Of a stretch of 64,000 nt of DNA, positions 9,207 through 17,323 are shown piece after piece. Made by a program: the position numbers and the translations under genes. Each line of letters opens with the position of its first letter. Position 1 is the first letter of the stretch. The stretch is from Planctomycetaceae bacterium (GTDB taxonomy: Bacteria; Planctomycetota; Phycisphaerae; Sedimentisphaerales; Anaerohalosphaeraceae), in NCBI GenBank assembly GCA_021372945.1, contig JAJFTK010000082.1, positions 33,382 through 97,381 on the forward strand, given 5' to 3'. The notes beneath the pieces were generated by a model. It was given only the letters and a program-made list of their open reading frames with translations, was not told the origin of the DNA and ran no database searches.

Positions 9207-9440
9207 ATGACCGCAGGTAAGGTCAAGTGGTACGATAAAAAGAAAGGCTACGGATTTATTCTGAGCGAGGACGGCTGCGATATTTTTGTGCATTACACGA
9301 GTTTTGCCGAAACGTCCGTGCGCTCGCTCAATGACGGCGAAGATGTGACATTCGACATTGTTCCGGGTGAAAAAGGACCTCGTGCTCAAAATGTCACGCG
9401 TAACGCGGTAAAAAAGTCATCCAGCGCATCAGGTGTATAA
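9207..9440 (+). CDS. Cold-shock domain protein
   Basis: A 77-aa single cold-shock domain, the usual length. It has the RNP1-type motif KGYGFI and the RNP2-type motif DIFVHY, both needed for single-stranded nucleic-acid binding, followed by a short Ser-rich tail. I chose the ATG at 9207 (MTAGKVKWYD), where the family normally begins. A GTG at 9189 would add six residues that lack family similarity. Likely an RNA chaperone; whether it is cold-induced cannot be told from sequence. Confidence 0.9.
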   Translation: MTAGKVKWYDKKKGYGFILSEDGCDIFVHYTSFAETSVRSLNDGEDVTFDIVPGEKGPRAQNVTRNAVKKSSSASGV

Positions 9441-9521
9441 GCTTTCTCAACTCCCCTGACCGCAGTTCCGGCAAGCCTTCCTGGAAGGTTAAAGCAGTTT
9501 CGAACGGCAGCGTTTGAGTCC

Positions 9522-10172
9522 GTGGACGTGACGGGAATGATGAGCATCGGTTCACCGCAGGCACTTGATTGCCGAGTACTTGTCCTCAACAAGCACTATA
9601 TGGCGCTCCGTGTCATCGGCGCGCGCCGGGCGTTTTCTCTCCTGTTCAGTGAATTGGCCGAGGTCATCTCCTGCGACGACGGTTCCTATGCCAATTACAA
9701 TTTCCAAAGCTGGAAAGAATTGAGCGAATCCAAGCGGACCTTCGAGGCCCACAAGTATGACTGGATCACGACGGTCAGTTTCGACCTGGCGGTCCCGCGT
9801 GTGATCCGGCTTTTATGCTACGACCGCATCCCCAATCGAGGCGTCAAGTTCAATCGGCGCAATCTTTTTGCCCGCGATGACAATCACTGCCAGTATTGCG
9901 GCAAGAAATTCCACACGTCGGAACTGTCCCTGGACCATGTCATCCCGCGAAGGCTGGGCGGTGAAGCGACCTGGGAGAACATCGTCTGTGCGTGCATGGC
10001 GTGCAACGTGAAAAAAGGCGGCCGCACCCCCGCGCAAGCCGGCATGAAGCTGACGCGAAGGCCGATCAAACCCACGAACAACCCCGTCATCCATGTGCAC
10101 CTCAGCCATGAACGCTATCGGAGCTGGAAACAATTCCTGGATCACGCCTACTGGTCGGTTGAACTGACGTAG
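9522..10172 (+). CDS. HNH endonuclease family protein
   Basis: About 216 aa. The C-terminal half holds an HNH nuclease domain: CQYC (C123, C126), the catalytic DHV (D138, H139) and a second metal pair CMAC (C158, C161) followed by N162. The N-terminal 100 residues are a conserved-looking domain of unknown role (LVLNKHYMALRVI). Stand-alone HNH proteins of this type are common housekeeping-like genes in several phyla and are not specific to restriction or phage systems. The start is uncertain: GTG 9522, or ATG at 9537 or 9540. It ends 3 bp from the convergent PrsW-type gene. Cellular function unknown. Confidence 0.8.
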   Translation: MDVTGMMSIGSPQALDCRVLVLNKHYMALRVIGARRAFSLLFSELAEVISCDDGSYANYNFQSWKELSESKRTFEAHKYDWITTVSFDLAVPRVIRLLCYDRIPNRGVKFNRRNLFARDDNHCQYCGKKFHTSELSLDHVIPRRLGGEATWENIVCACMACNVKKGGRTPAQAGMKLTRRPIKPTNNPVIHVHLSHERYRSWKQFLDHAYWSVELT

Positions 10173-10175
10173 CCC

Positions 10176-10916
10176 TCAAAACACCAGATCGATCAGCGAG
10201 ACGACCAGGTTATATAATCCATGCACTGCCATGGCGATGGCAAAGTAGCGAAACGCAAAGGCCAGGTCCGCCGCCCTGCTGTCGGCAAGCTGCCGCTGCC
10301 AGACATTGATCAGGCCGACGGAGGCGATGACCGAACAGGTTACATGCAGCAGCGTGCAGACCGTCCAGCGAAAGAAGATGTACCCCTGCCGATCCGTGAA
10401 CGGCGCCCCCCGTGTGTACCAGTGAATATACAGAAGATTCTCGACTGCCGAGAAGATCAATGACGAGATGATCGCGGCGGCAATGAACTGCCAGGCGGAA
10501 AAGATGCGATAGGGTTTTTTCTCGAGCAGGTAAACCATGCCGGACTGCTTGAGCAGTTCCTCGATGACCGGAGCAAACAGGATCATATATAACAAGCCGT
10601 ACGTGGTCTGTGAGCCGGCAAAGAAAACACCAATGACGGCAAACGGGCCGGCGACGATGGCGGCCAGGAAGGTCAGCGCCAGGTTGCCCGCGACGGAACA
10701 TTGGGCTCTTTTCTGCTGGAGCCACGCCCCCAGGTGAGCCTGCTCCAGCTTGCCGGTAAAAGCCGGCTCATTGGCGATCATGTCGCGTACCGTCGAGATC
10801 TCATCCTGGGAACCATCGACCCTGGCGGATTGGGCCTCTGACGGGTCGGCGGCGAACCGGCCGTTGAAAACATTCGGCTCTTTATTGATATCGAAATAGT
10901 CGCGAGGTTCGGTCAT
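10176..10916 (-). CDS. PrsW/CPBP-type intramembrane metalloprotease
   Basis: A 246-aa protein with a soluble N-terminal stretch of about 70 residues and then several membrane segments. The motifs of the PrsW (Abi/CAAX-protease-like) group are present: PVIEELLK with E119 and E120, SAVENLLY with E159, H191 and HGLYN with H232 and N236. Characterised PrsW cleaves an anti-sigma factor, but no anti-sigma gene is visible here, so the substrate is unknown. It is the last gene of a three-gene operon and its ATG overlaps the stop of the upstream YbjQ-like gene by 4 bp, implying translational coupling. Confidence 0.8.
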   Translation of the reverse strand: MTEPRDYFDINKEPNVFNGRFAADPSEAQSARVDGSQDEISTVRDMIANEPAFTGKLEQAHLGAWLQQKRAQCSVAGNLALTFLAAIVAGPFAVIGVFFAGSQTTYGLLYMILFAPVIEELLKQSGMVYLLEKKPYRIFSAWQFIAAAIISSLIFSAVENLLYIHWYTRGAPFTDRQGYIFFRWTVCTLLHVTCSVIASVGLINVWQRQLADSRAADLAFAFRYFAIAMAVHGLYNLVVSLIDLVF

Positions 10917-11362
10917 TTCAGCGCTGTTCCATAGGCGATGATCTCCACTCCCCCGGGCTTGTTCTCGCTGTTGCCCTTCATGCTTGTGGTCTCGTAGCGG
11001 ACGTTCCAGACGATCGCGGCGCCCTGGCTTGCAGCCTGTTCGAGCATTCGTAAAATAGCCTCGCGACGGGCGCGTTCCATCAGCGTCACGTACGACTTCA
11101 CCTCGCCGCCAAAGAGGTTGCGAAGTCCGGCGGTAAAGACCTTGAAATAGTCCGTGGCAATGACCGCCGATCCGATGACCAGGAAGGCCTGGCGATTTTC
11201 GAATTGCCGGGGAATCGTTCGCAGGTTGGTCACGAGGAAATTCTTGAACCGGGCCTCCCGCTCGGCAAGCCGCCGGAAGTGGTGGCGTTCGATGCCGGTG
11301 CCGACGATCATGCCCACCAGGATCAGCAAAATAAAAAACGCTAACCCGAATATACTATCCAT
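10913..11362 (-). CDS. Membrane-anchored YbjQ/UPF0145 domain protein
   Basis: A 149-aa protein. Residues 4-22 form a hydrophobic anchor. Residues about 50-149 match the YbjQ (UPF0145) fold: FGGEVKSYVTLMERARREAI corresponds to the GG..YtellxxaReeAl core and ends in a YGTAL strand. The family forms pentamers and was once called heavy-metal-binding; its role is not established. Placed between a soluble paralogue and a PrsW-type protease, it might feed or regulate the protease, but this is inference. Confidence 0.75.
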   Translation of the reverse strand: MDSIFGLAFFILLILVGMIVGTGIERHHFRRLAEREARFKNFLVTNLRTIPRQFENRQAFLVIGSAVIATDYFKVFTAGLRNLFGGEVKSYVTLMERARREAILRMLEQAASQGAAIVWNVRYETTSMKGNSENKPGGVEIIAYGTALK

Positions 11363-11374
11363 GCGCAGCTCCTT

Positions 11375-11755
11375 TTACGCGTTGGTCGGATTGGGACGCT
11401 GCGGCGGAACGGGCGGAGTCGCGGCCGCCGCCTGGGCGGGCTGGTCAACAACAATCGCCGTTCCGTAACAATACAATTCAGCGGCGCCCGAAGTAATGGA
11501 ACTGGTCGCAAACCGCACGTTCACGACGGCGTTGGCGCCAAGCTGCTGCGCCTGCGCCAGCATCCTGGCCATGGCCTCTCGCCGGGATTCCACCAGCAGT
11601 TCCGTGTAGCCGGTCAGCTCGCCGCCGATCAGGTTCTTCAGCGAGGCGGCGATGTCGCGGCCAACGTGCTTGGCGCGGACGGTATTGCCCTGCACAAGCC
11701 CTTTGATCTGAAGAATTCTTCTGCCCGGAATGGTTTCCGTATTTACAACGATCAT
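11375..11755 (-). CDS. YbjQ/UPF0145 family protein
   Basis: A 126-aa protein that is nearly all YbjQ domain: an N-terminal TETIPGRRI strand, the core LIGGELTGYTELLVESRREA, LGANAVVNVRF and a C-terminal YGTAIV strand, then a proline-rich tail. It has no membrane segment, unlike the paralogue that follows 12 bp downstream. First gene of the YbjQ-YbjQ-PrsW operon, with a promoter at 11821-11849. Function unknown. Confidence 0.85.
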   Translation of the reverse strand: MIVVNTETIPGRRILQIKGLVQGNTVRAKHVGRDIAASLKNLIGGELTGYTELLVESRREAMARMLAQAQQLGANAVVNVRFATSSITSGAAELYCYGTAIVVDQPAQAAAATPPVPPQRPNPTNA

Positions 11756-11820
11756 ACCCTGAACCTTTCAATAAGCATCCGTACCTTCTATCGGCGGACG
11801 CTGCGGCCCGCACCGCTGAA

Positions 11821-11849
11821 ACTATAATCGGCAAAACGGACTTTAGCAA
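11821..11849 (-). promoter_or_regulatory. Candidate promoter for the YbjQ-PrsW operon
   Basis: Minus strand: TTGCTA (11849-11844), 17 bp and TATAGT (11826-11821), upstream of the YbjQ start at 11755. Confidence 0.5.
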
Positions 11850-11880
11850 ATGATAAAATTGTCAACGGCAGGGCTTTTCG

Positions 11881-12729
11881 ATGCAAGGCTTTTACAGTAG
11901 GATGATGCACATGAACGCCACTGGCAATCTCTGTTATATCGATGCGCATCTGCACTTGCAGGATGAGAAACTGCGGCCCCGTCTCGGCAGCGTTCTCGAG
12001 CGTGCCAAGGAGGCGCATGTCGCGGCGATGCTGTGCAACGGAACGGACCCGGCGGACTGGCCCTTTGTTGTGGATTTAGCAAATCGCAATTCAGCGATTC
12101 TGCCGTTCGCCGGGCTTCACCCGTGGCGGATTGAGACAGCGGCTGAGAATTGGGCCTCCGAGTTGGAAAAAACCCTGCAAACGAATGTCTGCGGTGTCGG
12201 CGAGATTGGATTGGACTTTGCGAAGGCGATCGACAAGCCCATGCAGCGCGACGCCCTGGCGGCGCAGCTTGAACTGGCCGTTCGGTTTGGCAGACCCGCA
12301 AGCATTCATTGCGTGAAGGCCTGGGGCGAGCTGGTCGAATCGCTGAAGCAGGCCGGTCCCCTTCCGGCGGGGTTCATGGTGCACGCCTTTAACGGTTCGG
12401 TCGAAGTCGGCCGCCGGCTTATCGCGATGGGCGGATATGTTTCATTCAATGCGTTATCGCTGACGGACAACCGGCGGGCGAAGACGAAACAACTTTTGAT
12501 GTCGCTTCCGCCGGAGCGGATTTTGTTTGAAACGGAAAGCCCGTTCGGCTTAAATGAAATGGTGACTTATGTCCCGCGCAAGCCGCAGACGCCGAATGAG
12601 CCGGCCAATCTCCCAATGATCGTTGCGGAGGCAGCGTGTTTGATCGGCAGGGATGCGAACACGTTTGCGGTAAATATTTATGAGAACGCATCGCGGTTCA
12701 TCGAACCGCTTAGGAAAGCAAAAACATGA
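11881..12729 (+). CDS. TatD-family metal-dependent hydrolase
   Basis: A 282-aa amidohydrolase-fold protein. The metal-binding IDAHLHLQ motif is near the N terminus. CGVGEIGLDF supplies the family glutamate, SIHCVKAWGE and VHAFNG the later histidines, and LFETESPFG the last acidic position (usually ETDSP). TatD proteins act as 3'-5' exonucleases or deoxyribonucleases in the cytoplasm. Two starts are possible: ATG 11881 with AGGG 7 bp upstream, or ATG 11911 with AGGA 8 bp upstream, which begins just before the conserved domain. It overlaps tcdA by 4 bp. Confidence 0.85.
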   Translation: MQGFYSRMMHMNATGNLCYIDAHLHLQDEKLRPRLGSVLERAKEAHVAAMLCNGTDPADWPFVVDLANRNSAILPFAGLHPWRIETAAENWASELEKTLQTNVCGVGEIGLDFAKAIDKPMQRDALAAQLELAVRFGRPASIHCVKAWGELVESLKQAGPLPAGFMVHAFNGSVEVGRRLIAMGGYVSFNALSLTDNRRAKTKQLLMSLPPERILFETESPFGLNEMVTYVPRKPQTPNEPANLPMIVAEAACLIGRDANTFAVNIYENASRFIEPLRKAKT

Positions 12730-13487
12730 TCGATAGAGCCGCCCGTTTTGGCAGGATCATCCGCCTGCTGGGTCAGGCCCGCGTGCAGCGGCTGCACGAC
12801 TCCTATGCCGCGGTGGTTGGGCTTGGAGCGACCGGCAGCTACGCGGTCGAAGGGATGACCCGCGCCGGCATCGGCCGATTTACGCTGATCGACTTTGATG
12901 TTATCGAGATGAGCAACGTCAATCGGCAGTTGTACGCGCTGCAATCGACGCTTGGGCGAGCCAAGTGCGAGGTGGCCGCCGAACGCGTGCGGGACATCAA
13001 TCCCGAGTGCGTGGTGGATACCGTGAAGAAGTTCGTAGGCGCCGCCGACTACCCGAGCCTGTTCACTCCCCCGCCGGATATTATCGTTGACTGCATTGAT
13101 TCATTGAACCCGAAGGTCGAGCTGCTGGAATACGCCTGCAACGCCAGCATCCCCATTATTTCGTGCATGGGGGCAGCGCTGCGGACGGACGCCTCCATGA
13201 TCAAGGTGGCGACGCTGGATAAAATTGAAGGCTGCACGCTGGCCCAAATGGTCCGCAAGCGCCTGCGCAAACGGCGGGTCGAGCTGAACTTTCCGTGCGT
13301 GTATTCGCTGGAGTCGCGGCAGAATCTTTTGGAAACCGCGATTGGCGAAGTTGACAATTACAGTCCAGGTCCGGGGCGTAAACGCCGCGTGCTCGGTTCG
13401 TTGTCCACCATCACCGGCATCTTCGGCCTGACCGCCGCGAATGTCGCGATCGCCATGCTCAGCCAGATGGATGCGCCTCAGAAGTGA
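12726..13487 (+). CDS. tcdA: tRNA threonylcarbamoyladenosine dehydratase TcdA (ThiF/E1-like)
   Basis: A 253-aa E1-like enzyme. The start has the TcdA-like helix ARFGRIIRLLG, then the ATP-binding GLGATGSYAVEGM loop and the adenylate/Mg site DFDVIEMSNVNRQ. TcdA (YgdL/CsdL) converts t6A37 to cyclic ct6A in tRNA using ATP. No Cys-rich zinc site of the MoeB/ThiF type is visible, which supports TcdA over a sulfur-carrier adenylyltransferase. ATGA overlap with tatD means the two are co-translated. Confidence 0.85.
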   Translation: MIDRAARFGRIIRLLGQARVQRLHDSYAAVVGLGATGSYAVEGMTRAGIGRFTLIDFDVIEMSNVNRQLYALQSTLGRAKCEVAAERVRDINPECVVDTVKKFVGAADYPSLFTPPPDIIVDCIDSLNPKVELLEYACNASIPIISCMGAALRTDASMIKVATLDKIEGCTLAQMVRKRLRKRRVELNFPCVYSLESRQNLLETAIGEVDNYSPGPGRKRRVLGSLSTITGIFGLTAANVAIAMLSQMDAPQK

Positions 13488-13513
13488 TGCGCTGACAATC
13501 GCGCCACAATGTT

Positions 13514-13531
13514 TTGACAGGATTGACAGGA
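13514..13531 (+). repeat. 9-bp tandem repeat (TTGACAGGA x2)
   Basis: Two perfect copies of TTGACAGGA in the convergent gap between tcdA and the HEAT lipoprotein gene. A degenerate echo, TTGACAGGATAT, occurs near 14302. Confidence 0.6.
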
Positions 13532-13533
13532 TT

Positions 13534-14286
13534 TTATTCGATGAATTTGGTCAAATCATCAGGCTGGCTTGGCCTCCACGCTTGTTCCCATGCCCGAATC
13601 TGCTCCTTCAATTCTGTGCTGCCATGAACATTAACATAGCTTATTGCATCTTTATAGTACGGCTCGCCCATTTCCTTTAAAGCCCTGAACGCTGCATAGC
13701 GCAGTGTCTTTACCCCGCTTGCATCGCCTTCTTTCATCAGGTTCTCTGTCAGGAATTGAGCACTTGATTCGGAAGGAAACTTTCGCAGCAAATACATTTC
13801 CATGGTATCAATTTTGTTTTGTGTCTTGAGCTGTTCCAGGAGTTGCGGCCCTAGATCTTTTTTTACGGTTTCGGAAAAACCCCCAAATCTGTTGAGCGCC
13901 CTTACCGCAGACCATCTGGGTTCAGGGTCCTCTTTGTGAAGAAACTCAAAGAGGCTTTTTGCCACACGGTCCGTCTCAATCGGCTTTATAGACATTGCGG
14001 CAAGGCCCGCTATTTGAACATCCTGATCAGGCGAACTGAGGGCGGATAGGATCTCTGCCTCAGTCGGTTGTTTGGCGTTTAAATAGTCTCGCGAAAACCG
14101 GATTACCTTGGCGGCTTTATCCCAGGCTCCGCCGCTTGCCGCAAGTTCTCTTTGCGCGGTCACATATCTTGATGCACATTTAAACCACGCCGGTTTCGAT
14201 TCAGACGGACACCCGCAAAAAAACAAAATCGCGGCCGCAAACCAGACATTGGGGCATCTTAAACGGTTCTCTATTCGCGATATCAT
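13534..14286 (-). CDS. Putative HEAT-repeat lipoprotein
   Basis: A 250-aa protein from the ATG at 14286, chosen because GGAAAGG lies just upstream; an upstream extension would lack a signal peptide at the right place. The N terminus has a hydrophobic stretch (FAAAILFFCGC) compatible with lipoprotein processing at C26. The body contains HEAT-like helical repeats, for example around residues 75-135. Likely a periplasmic or outer-membrane scaffold. I do not recognise a specific family, and nearby genes give no clear partner. Confidence 0.6.
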   Translation of the reverse strand: MISRIENRLRCPNVWFAAAILFFCGCPSESKPAWFKCASRYVTAQRELAASGGAWDKAAKVIRFSRDYLNAKQPTEAEILSALSSPDQDVQIAGLAAMSIKPIETDRVAKSLFEFLHKEDPEPRWSAVRALNRFGGFSETVKKDLGPQLLEQLKTQNKIDTMEMYLLRKFPSESSAQFLTENLMKEGDASGVKTLRYAAFRALKEMGEPYYKDAISYVNVHGSTELKEQIRAWEQAWRPSQPDDLTKFIE

Positions 14287-14316
14287 GACCTTTCCTTCCG
14301 TTTGACAGGATATCGG

Positions 14317-14335
14317 CACAGGCTGGAAGCCCGTG
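14317..14335. repeat. GC-rich hairpin element (imperfect)
   Basis: CACAGGCT-GGA-AGCCCGTG, an 8-bp stem with one mismatch, between the HEAT lipoprotein start and the beta-CASP gene stop. It shares the TGGAAGCC core with the hairpin at 52701-52720. Confidence 0.5.
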
Positions 14336-14340
14336 TTCCT

Positions 14341-15747
14341 TTAATCAACTGCGACGATGTCCTGGTATTTGGGGACGGTGATGGTCCAGCCGGTTTTTTC
14401 GACGAGGAAATCCCTGAAGCGTTCGGCAACGGCGGCCTCGCCGTGCACGATGAAGATATTGCGCGGCGGGCGTTTGAGGTTTTGCAGCCAATTGAGCATT
14501 TCGTGACGGTCGGCGTGGGCACTGAATCCGTTGACCTTTATAATGTTCGCCTTGACGGGATACGTCTGGCCCAAAACACGCACTTCGGGGTTGCCGTCGA
14601 CGATGCTGCGGCCAAGCGTTCCGGCGGCCTGGTAGCCGACAAACAAAATCGTGCTTTCGGGCCGGCTGATATTATTGACCAGGTGGTGTTTGATGCGGCC
14701 GCCGGTGCACATGCCGGAACCGGCGATGACCATGATGGTGCCTTTGATGGTATTGATCGCCTTGGACTCGCGCGTGGATTGAACGAGTTTGAGTCCGCGG
14801 AAGCTAAAGGGCGATTCGTTTTGCGTTATTAAATTCGCCATCTTGCTGTCGTACAGTTCCGGGTGCTTCTTGAACACCTCCGTCACCTTTACCGCCATGG
14901 GACTATCCAGGAACGTTACAATATGCGGAATGCGTTCCTCCATCAGGAGTTCATTGAGATAGTACAGCACTTCCTGGCTGCGCTCGATCGAAAAGCTTGG
15001 AACGATGAGATTGCCGCCGGCGCGAACGGTCTTGTTGACGGCGTCGCAAAGCTGTTCTTTCGTATCCTCGATCGTCGTATGGACGCGGTCGCCGTAGGTC
15101 GATTCGAGCAGGATGTAATCCGCTTCATCGAACACCGCCGGGTTCTTGAGGATCGGTTTGCCCACGCGGCCCAAGTCGCCTGTAAACAGCAGCGTACGGG
15201 TTTGTCCATCCAGTTTGACAATGATCTTAATGATCGAAGCGCCGAGGATGTGACCCGCTTCATGGAACGTTACCCGGCAGTCCTCTCCAATATCGAGCGG
15301 CTGGCCGTTTTTCAGCGAGGAAAAGATCGGTAAGACCGCCTCGGCATCCTGCATGGTATAGAGGGCCTCAACGGGCCGCGGCGGCGTATAGCCGGCCTTC
15401 TTGTGGCGTTTGCGCTTGAACTCAGCATCTTCTTCCTGGATCTTACCGGCATCAAGCAGGACGATCTTGGCGATCTCGGCGGTCGCTTCGGTGCAGTAAA
15501 CCTTGCCCTTGAAGCCGGCCTTGACGAACTTGGGCAAGAGGCCGCAGTGGTCCAGGTGAGCATGCGTCAGCAGGACGGCATCAACCTCAGCCGGCTCGAC
15601 TCCAAAATCCTCCCAGTTGCGACTTTGAAGGTCGCGTTCCTGGTAGAGACCGCAGTCGATCAGCAGCTTGGTATGATTGAACTCCAGCAGGTGACGGGAA
15701 CCTGTTACCGACTGCGCAGCGCCAAGAAAACGAAGCTGAAAATGCAT
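14341..15747 (-). CDS. MBL-fold beta-CASP ribonuclease/exonuclease-like protein
   Basis: A 468-aa protein from ATG 15747 (MHFQLRFLGA); a TTG at 15759 lies in a tandem repeat and is less likely. It has the metallo-beta-lactamase motif HAHLDH (H62, H64, D66, H67), later metal ligands in EAGHILGAS and GDLG, and the beta-CASP cap with DSPMAVKVTEVF. The C-terminal RNA-specificity part has GMCTGGRI and FSAHADR. This is the CPSF73-like/YsxI-type RNA-processing nuclease group, not RNase J, which is longer. Expected to act on RNA in the cytoplasm. Confidence 0.88.
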   Translation of the reverse strand: MHFQLRFLGAAQSVTGSRHLLEFNHTKLLIDCGLYQERDLQSRNWEDFGVEPAEVDAVLLTHAHLDHCGLLPKFVKAGFKGKVYCTEATAEIAKIVLLDAGKIQEEDAEFKRKRHKKAGYTPPRPVEALYTMQDAEAVLPIFSSLKNGQPLDIGEDCRVTFHEAGHILGASIIKIIVKLDGQTRTLLFTGDLGRVGKPILKNPAVFDEADYILLESTYGDRVHTTIEDTKEQLCDAVNKTVRAGGNLIVPSFSIERSQEVLYYLNELLMEERIPHIVTFLDSPMAVKVTEVFKKHPELYDSKMANLITQNESPFSFRGLKLVQSTRESKAINTIKGTIMVIAGSGMCTGGRIKHHLVNNISRPESTILFVGYQAAGTLGRSIVDGNPEVRVLGQTYPVKANIIKVNGFSAHADRHEMLNWLQNLKRPPRNIFIVHGEAAVAERFRDFLVEKTGWTITVPKYQDIVAVD

Positions 15748-15758
15748 GCGGCCCTTCA

Positions 15759-15786
15759 ATTGATTATTGATTATCGATTATTGACC
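15759..15786. repeat. Heptanucleotide tandem array (ATTGATT x4)
   Basis: Four consecutive 7-bp units (ATTGATT, ATTGATT, ATCGATT, ATTGACC) ending right at the 5' end of the beta-CASP nuclease gene. Confidence 0.8.
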
Positions 15787-15832
15787 CAAACATAGACAGG
15801 GCAACATCTATGAAAGAGGCTGCCCATGGGAC

Positions 15833-15867
15833 TTCATTGTTCATTATTCATTCTGCATTACTCATTT
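15833..15867. repeat. Heptanucleotide tandem array (TTCATTA-like x5)
   Basis: Five 7-bp units: TTCATTG, TTCATTA, TTCATTC, TGCATTA, CTCATTT. The last unit contains the mltA stop codon (15862-15864). Confidence 0.75.
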
Positions 15868-17112
15868 CGAAGGCATTGCCGCGGCCAGCGGAGCGGTTGC
15901 GGCATGCGGCTGTCCGGCCGTCATCAGGCCCGGCTTGACGAAGAGGTAATAGAGCTTGCCTTCTTCATAGACCTGCCCGGCCATCTTGCCGGCATTATCG
16001 CCGACCCCCATGTAAACGTCGCAGCGTCCGGCCGCACGAATCGCGCCCCCGGCATCCTGGTCCAGGCCAAAGCCCGCAAACGGCGCTTTGCGGATCGCGC
16101 CTTCCTGCTGACGCGGCAGCGAGGTCTTCAGGAACGAAATGGCCGCGCGCGGGTAGATGGTCTTGTCCGTGGCGATCGTGCGGCGCGTGGTGACGCATTC
16201 ATTCAGGCAGCCGCGCGGATTGCCGCTGTCGGTCCCAAAGAACACATACCGCGGATTCTGATAAACATACTTGGCGATCTGGTCCGGATGCGCCTTGAAG
16301 TACTCGATCATGCTCTTGAGGCTATAGCCCTCGGCGGGCATCGCGCCGTCCTTGATCATCTGCTGGCCGACGCTTTGATATTCGTGGCCGTTGTTGGCGG
16401 TATAACCCAGCGTGACCTGCTGCCCATCGGGCGTGCGAAGAATGGCCGAGCCCTGCACGTGGGCGATATAGACCTCGAATGGGTCAGCCATCCAGGCGAT
16501 CTCCTGGCCTTTCAGCATGCCGGACTCTTCGATCTCTCTTCGCTGGGGGTAGGGACGCGTTGTGCCGTCTGCAAGCTGCTGACCCAGGATCTCGCCGTTT
16601 TGACCTTTGACCAGGTCCTGCGGCTGCTTATAGAGGGGGTATTTATACTGATCCGACGGCGTCAGCGAGCCATCGAAAATCGGCGTGTAATAACCGGTGA
16701 ACAGAACAGTTCCGCGGTCATCGCAGCCGACAGACTGGTAGAAATCGAATTGGCTCAGGATGGCGCTTTCCAAATCGCGCCCGTAAAGACCGCTGTCGAG
16801 AAGCTGGCCCAGGGCCTTAAGACTGGCAACCGTACGCTCGTGCGTGATATCGCCCATCGGGAAAAACTGCTCGCTAGACGGCTTGGACAGGTAGCTGAGG
16901 CTCTTGTCGATGCCGGAGCGCAAGTCGCGCGTGTTGAAGCACGCCAGGTAGATATCGGGCATCATGGCCGGATCGGTAATTTTACGCAGGGCATATTGCC
17001 CCGGCGGAAGAGCTCTGTTGTAGTCAGGCGCTTCGGCCTTTTGCGCGGTTTTGCATCCGATAAAGGTCAAACATGAGGATAGAATCAGTCCGAAAAGAAC
17101 TCTGCGCTTCAT
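15862..17112 (-). CDS. mltA: Membrane-bound lytic murein transglycosylase A (MltA)
   Basis: A 416-aa lipoprotein from ATG 17112, with GGAG upstream, beginning MKRRVLFGLILSSC and a lipobox ending in FIGC. The MltA domain follows; GYTANNGHEYQSVG lies in its core. The C-terminal 3D domain has GAIRAAGRCDVYMG, with the aspartates that give the domain its name. The enzyme cleaves peptidoglycan to 1,6-anhydro products at the outer membrane, implying a peptidoglycan cell wall. Its stop lies inside a heptamer array. A strong promoter is at 17175-17203. Confidence 0.92.
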   Translation of the reverse strand: MKRRVLFGLILSSCLTFIGCKTAQKAEAPDYNRALPPGQYALRKITDPAMMPDIYLACFNTRDLRSGIDKSLSYLSKPSSEQFFPMGDITHERTVASLKALGQLLDSGLYGRDLESAILSQFDFYQSVGCDDRGTVLFTGYYTPIFDGSLTPSDQYKYPLYKQPQDLVKGQNGEILGQQLADGTTRPYPQRREIEESGMLKGQEIAWMADPFEVYIAHVQGSAILRTPDGQQVTLGYTANNGHEYQSVGQQMIKDGAMPAEGYSLKSMIEYFKAHPDQIAKYVYQNPRYVFFGTDSGNPRGCLNECVTTRRTIATDKTIYPRAAISFLKTSLPRQQEGAIRKAPFAGFGLDQDAGGAIRAAGRCDVYMGVGDNAGKMAGQVYEEGKLYYLFVKPGLMTAGQPHAATAPLAAAMPSK

Positions 17113-17174
17113 AGACACTCCATTGAATAAAATTTCCCTGCCACCGCTTGACATCCCTGAAAAACAACTTCTCG

Positions 17175-17203
17175 ATATTATGACAAACGGCCGTGCATGT
17201 CAA
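17175..17203 (-). promoter_or_regulatory. Candidate sigma-70 promoter for mltA
   Basis: Minus strand: TTGACA (17203-17198), 17 bp, TAATAT (17180-17175). Near-consensus, about 60 bp upstream of the ATG. Confidence 0.75.
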
Positions 17204-17232
17204 CCCTTTACACATCGTACTTATGGCAAATC

Positions 17233-17249
17233 TTTCTTTAATAAAGAAA
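17233..17249. promoter_or_regulatory. Palindrome, possible operator
   Basis: TTTCTTTA-A-TAAAGAAA is a perfect 8-bp inverted repeat around a central A. It lies 4 bp upstream of the -35 box of the CsgG-like gene and within the divergent mltA promoter region. Confidence 0.45.
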
Positions 17250-17253
17250 AGCG

Positions 17254-17282
17254 TTGACTTTGAAAAACAAAAGGCGGAAAAT
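17254..17282 (+). promoter_or_regulatory. Candidate promoter for the CsgG-like lipoprotein gene
   Basis: TTGACT (17254-17259), 17 bp, GAAAAT (17277-17282); the ATG follows at 17324. Confidence 0.55.
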
Positions 17283-17323
17283 GTCGGGTCGAGAATGTGT
17301 AACCACTTTTTAAGGGACAGTTT

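Noticed and set aside
9522-10172. HNH protein as part of a restriction or phage defence system
   Set aside because: No methyltransferase, specificity or phage genes nearby; it sits between housekeeping genes.
15826-17076. 416-codon plus-strand frame opposite mltA
   Set aside because: Shadow of mltA, which has a lipobox, family motifs, ribosome site and promoter.
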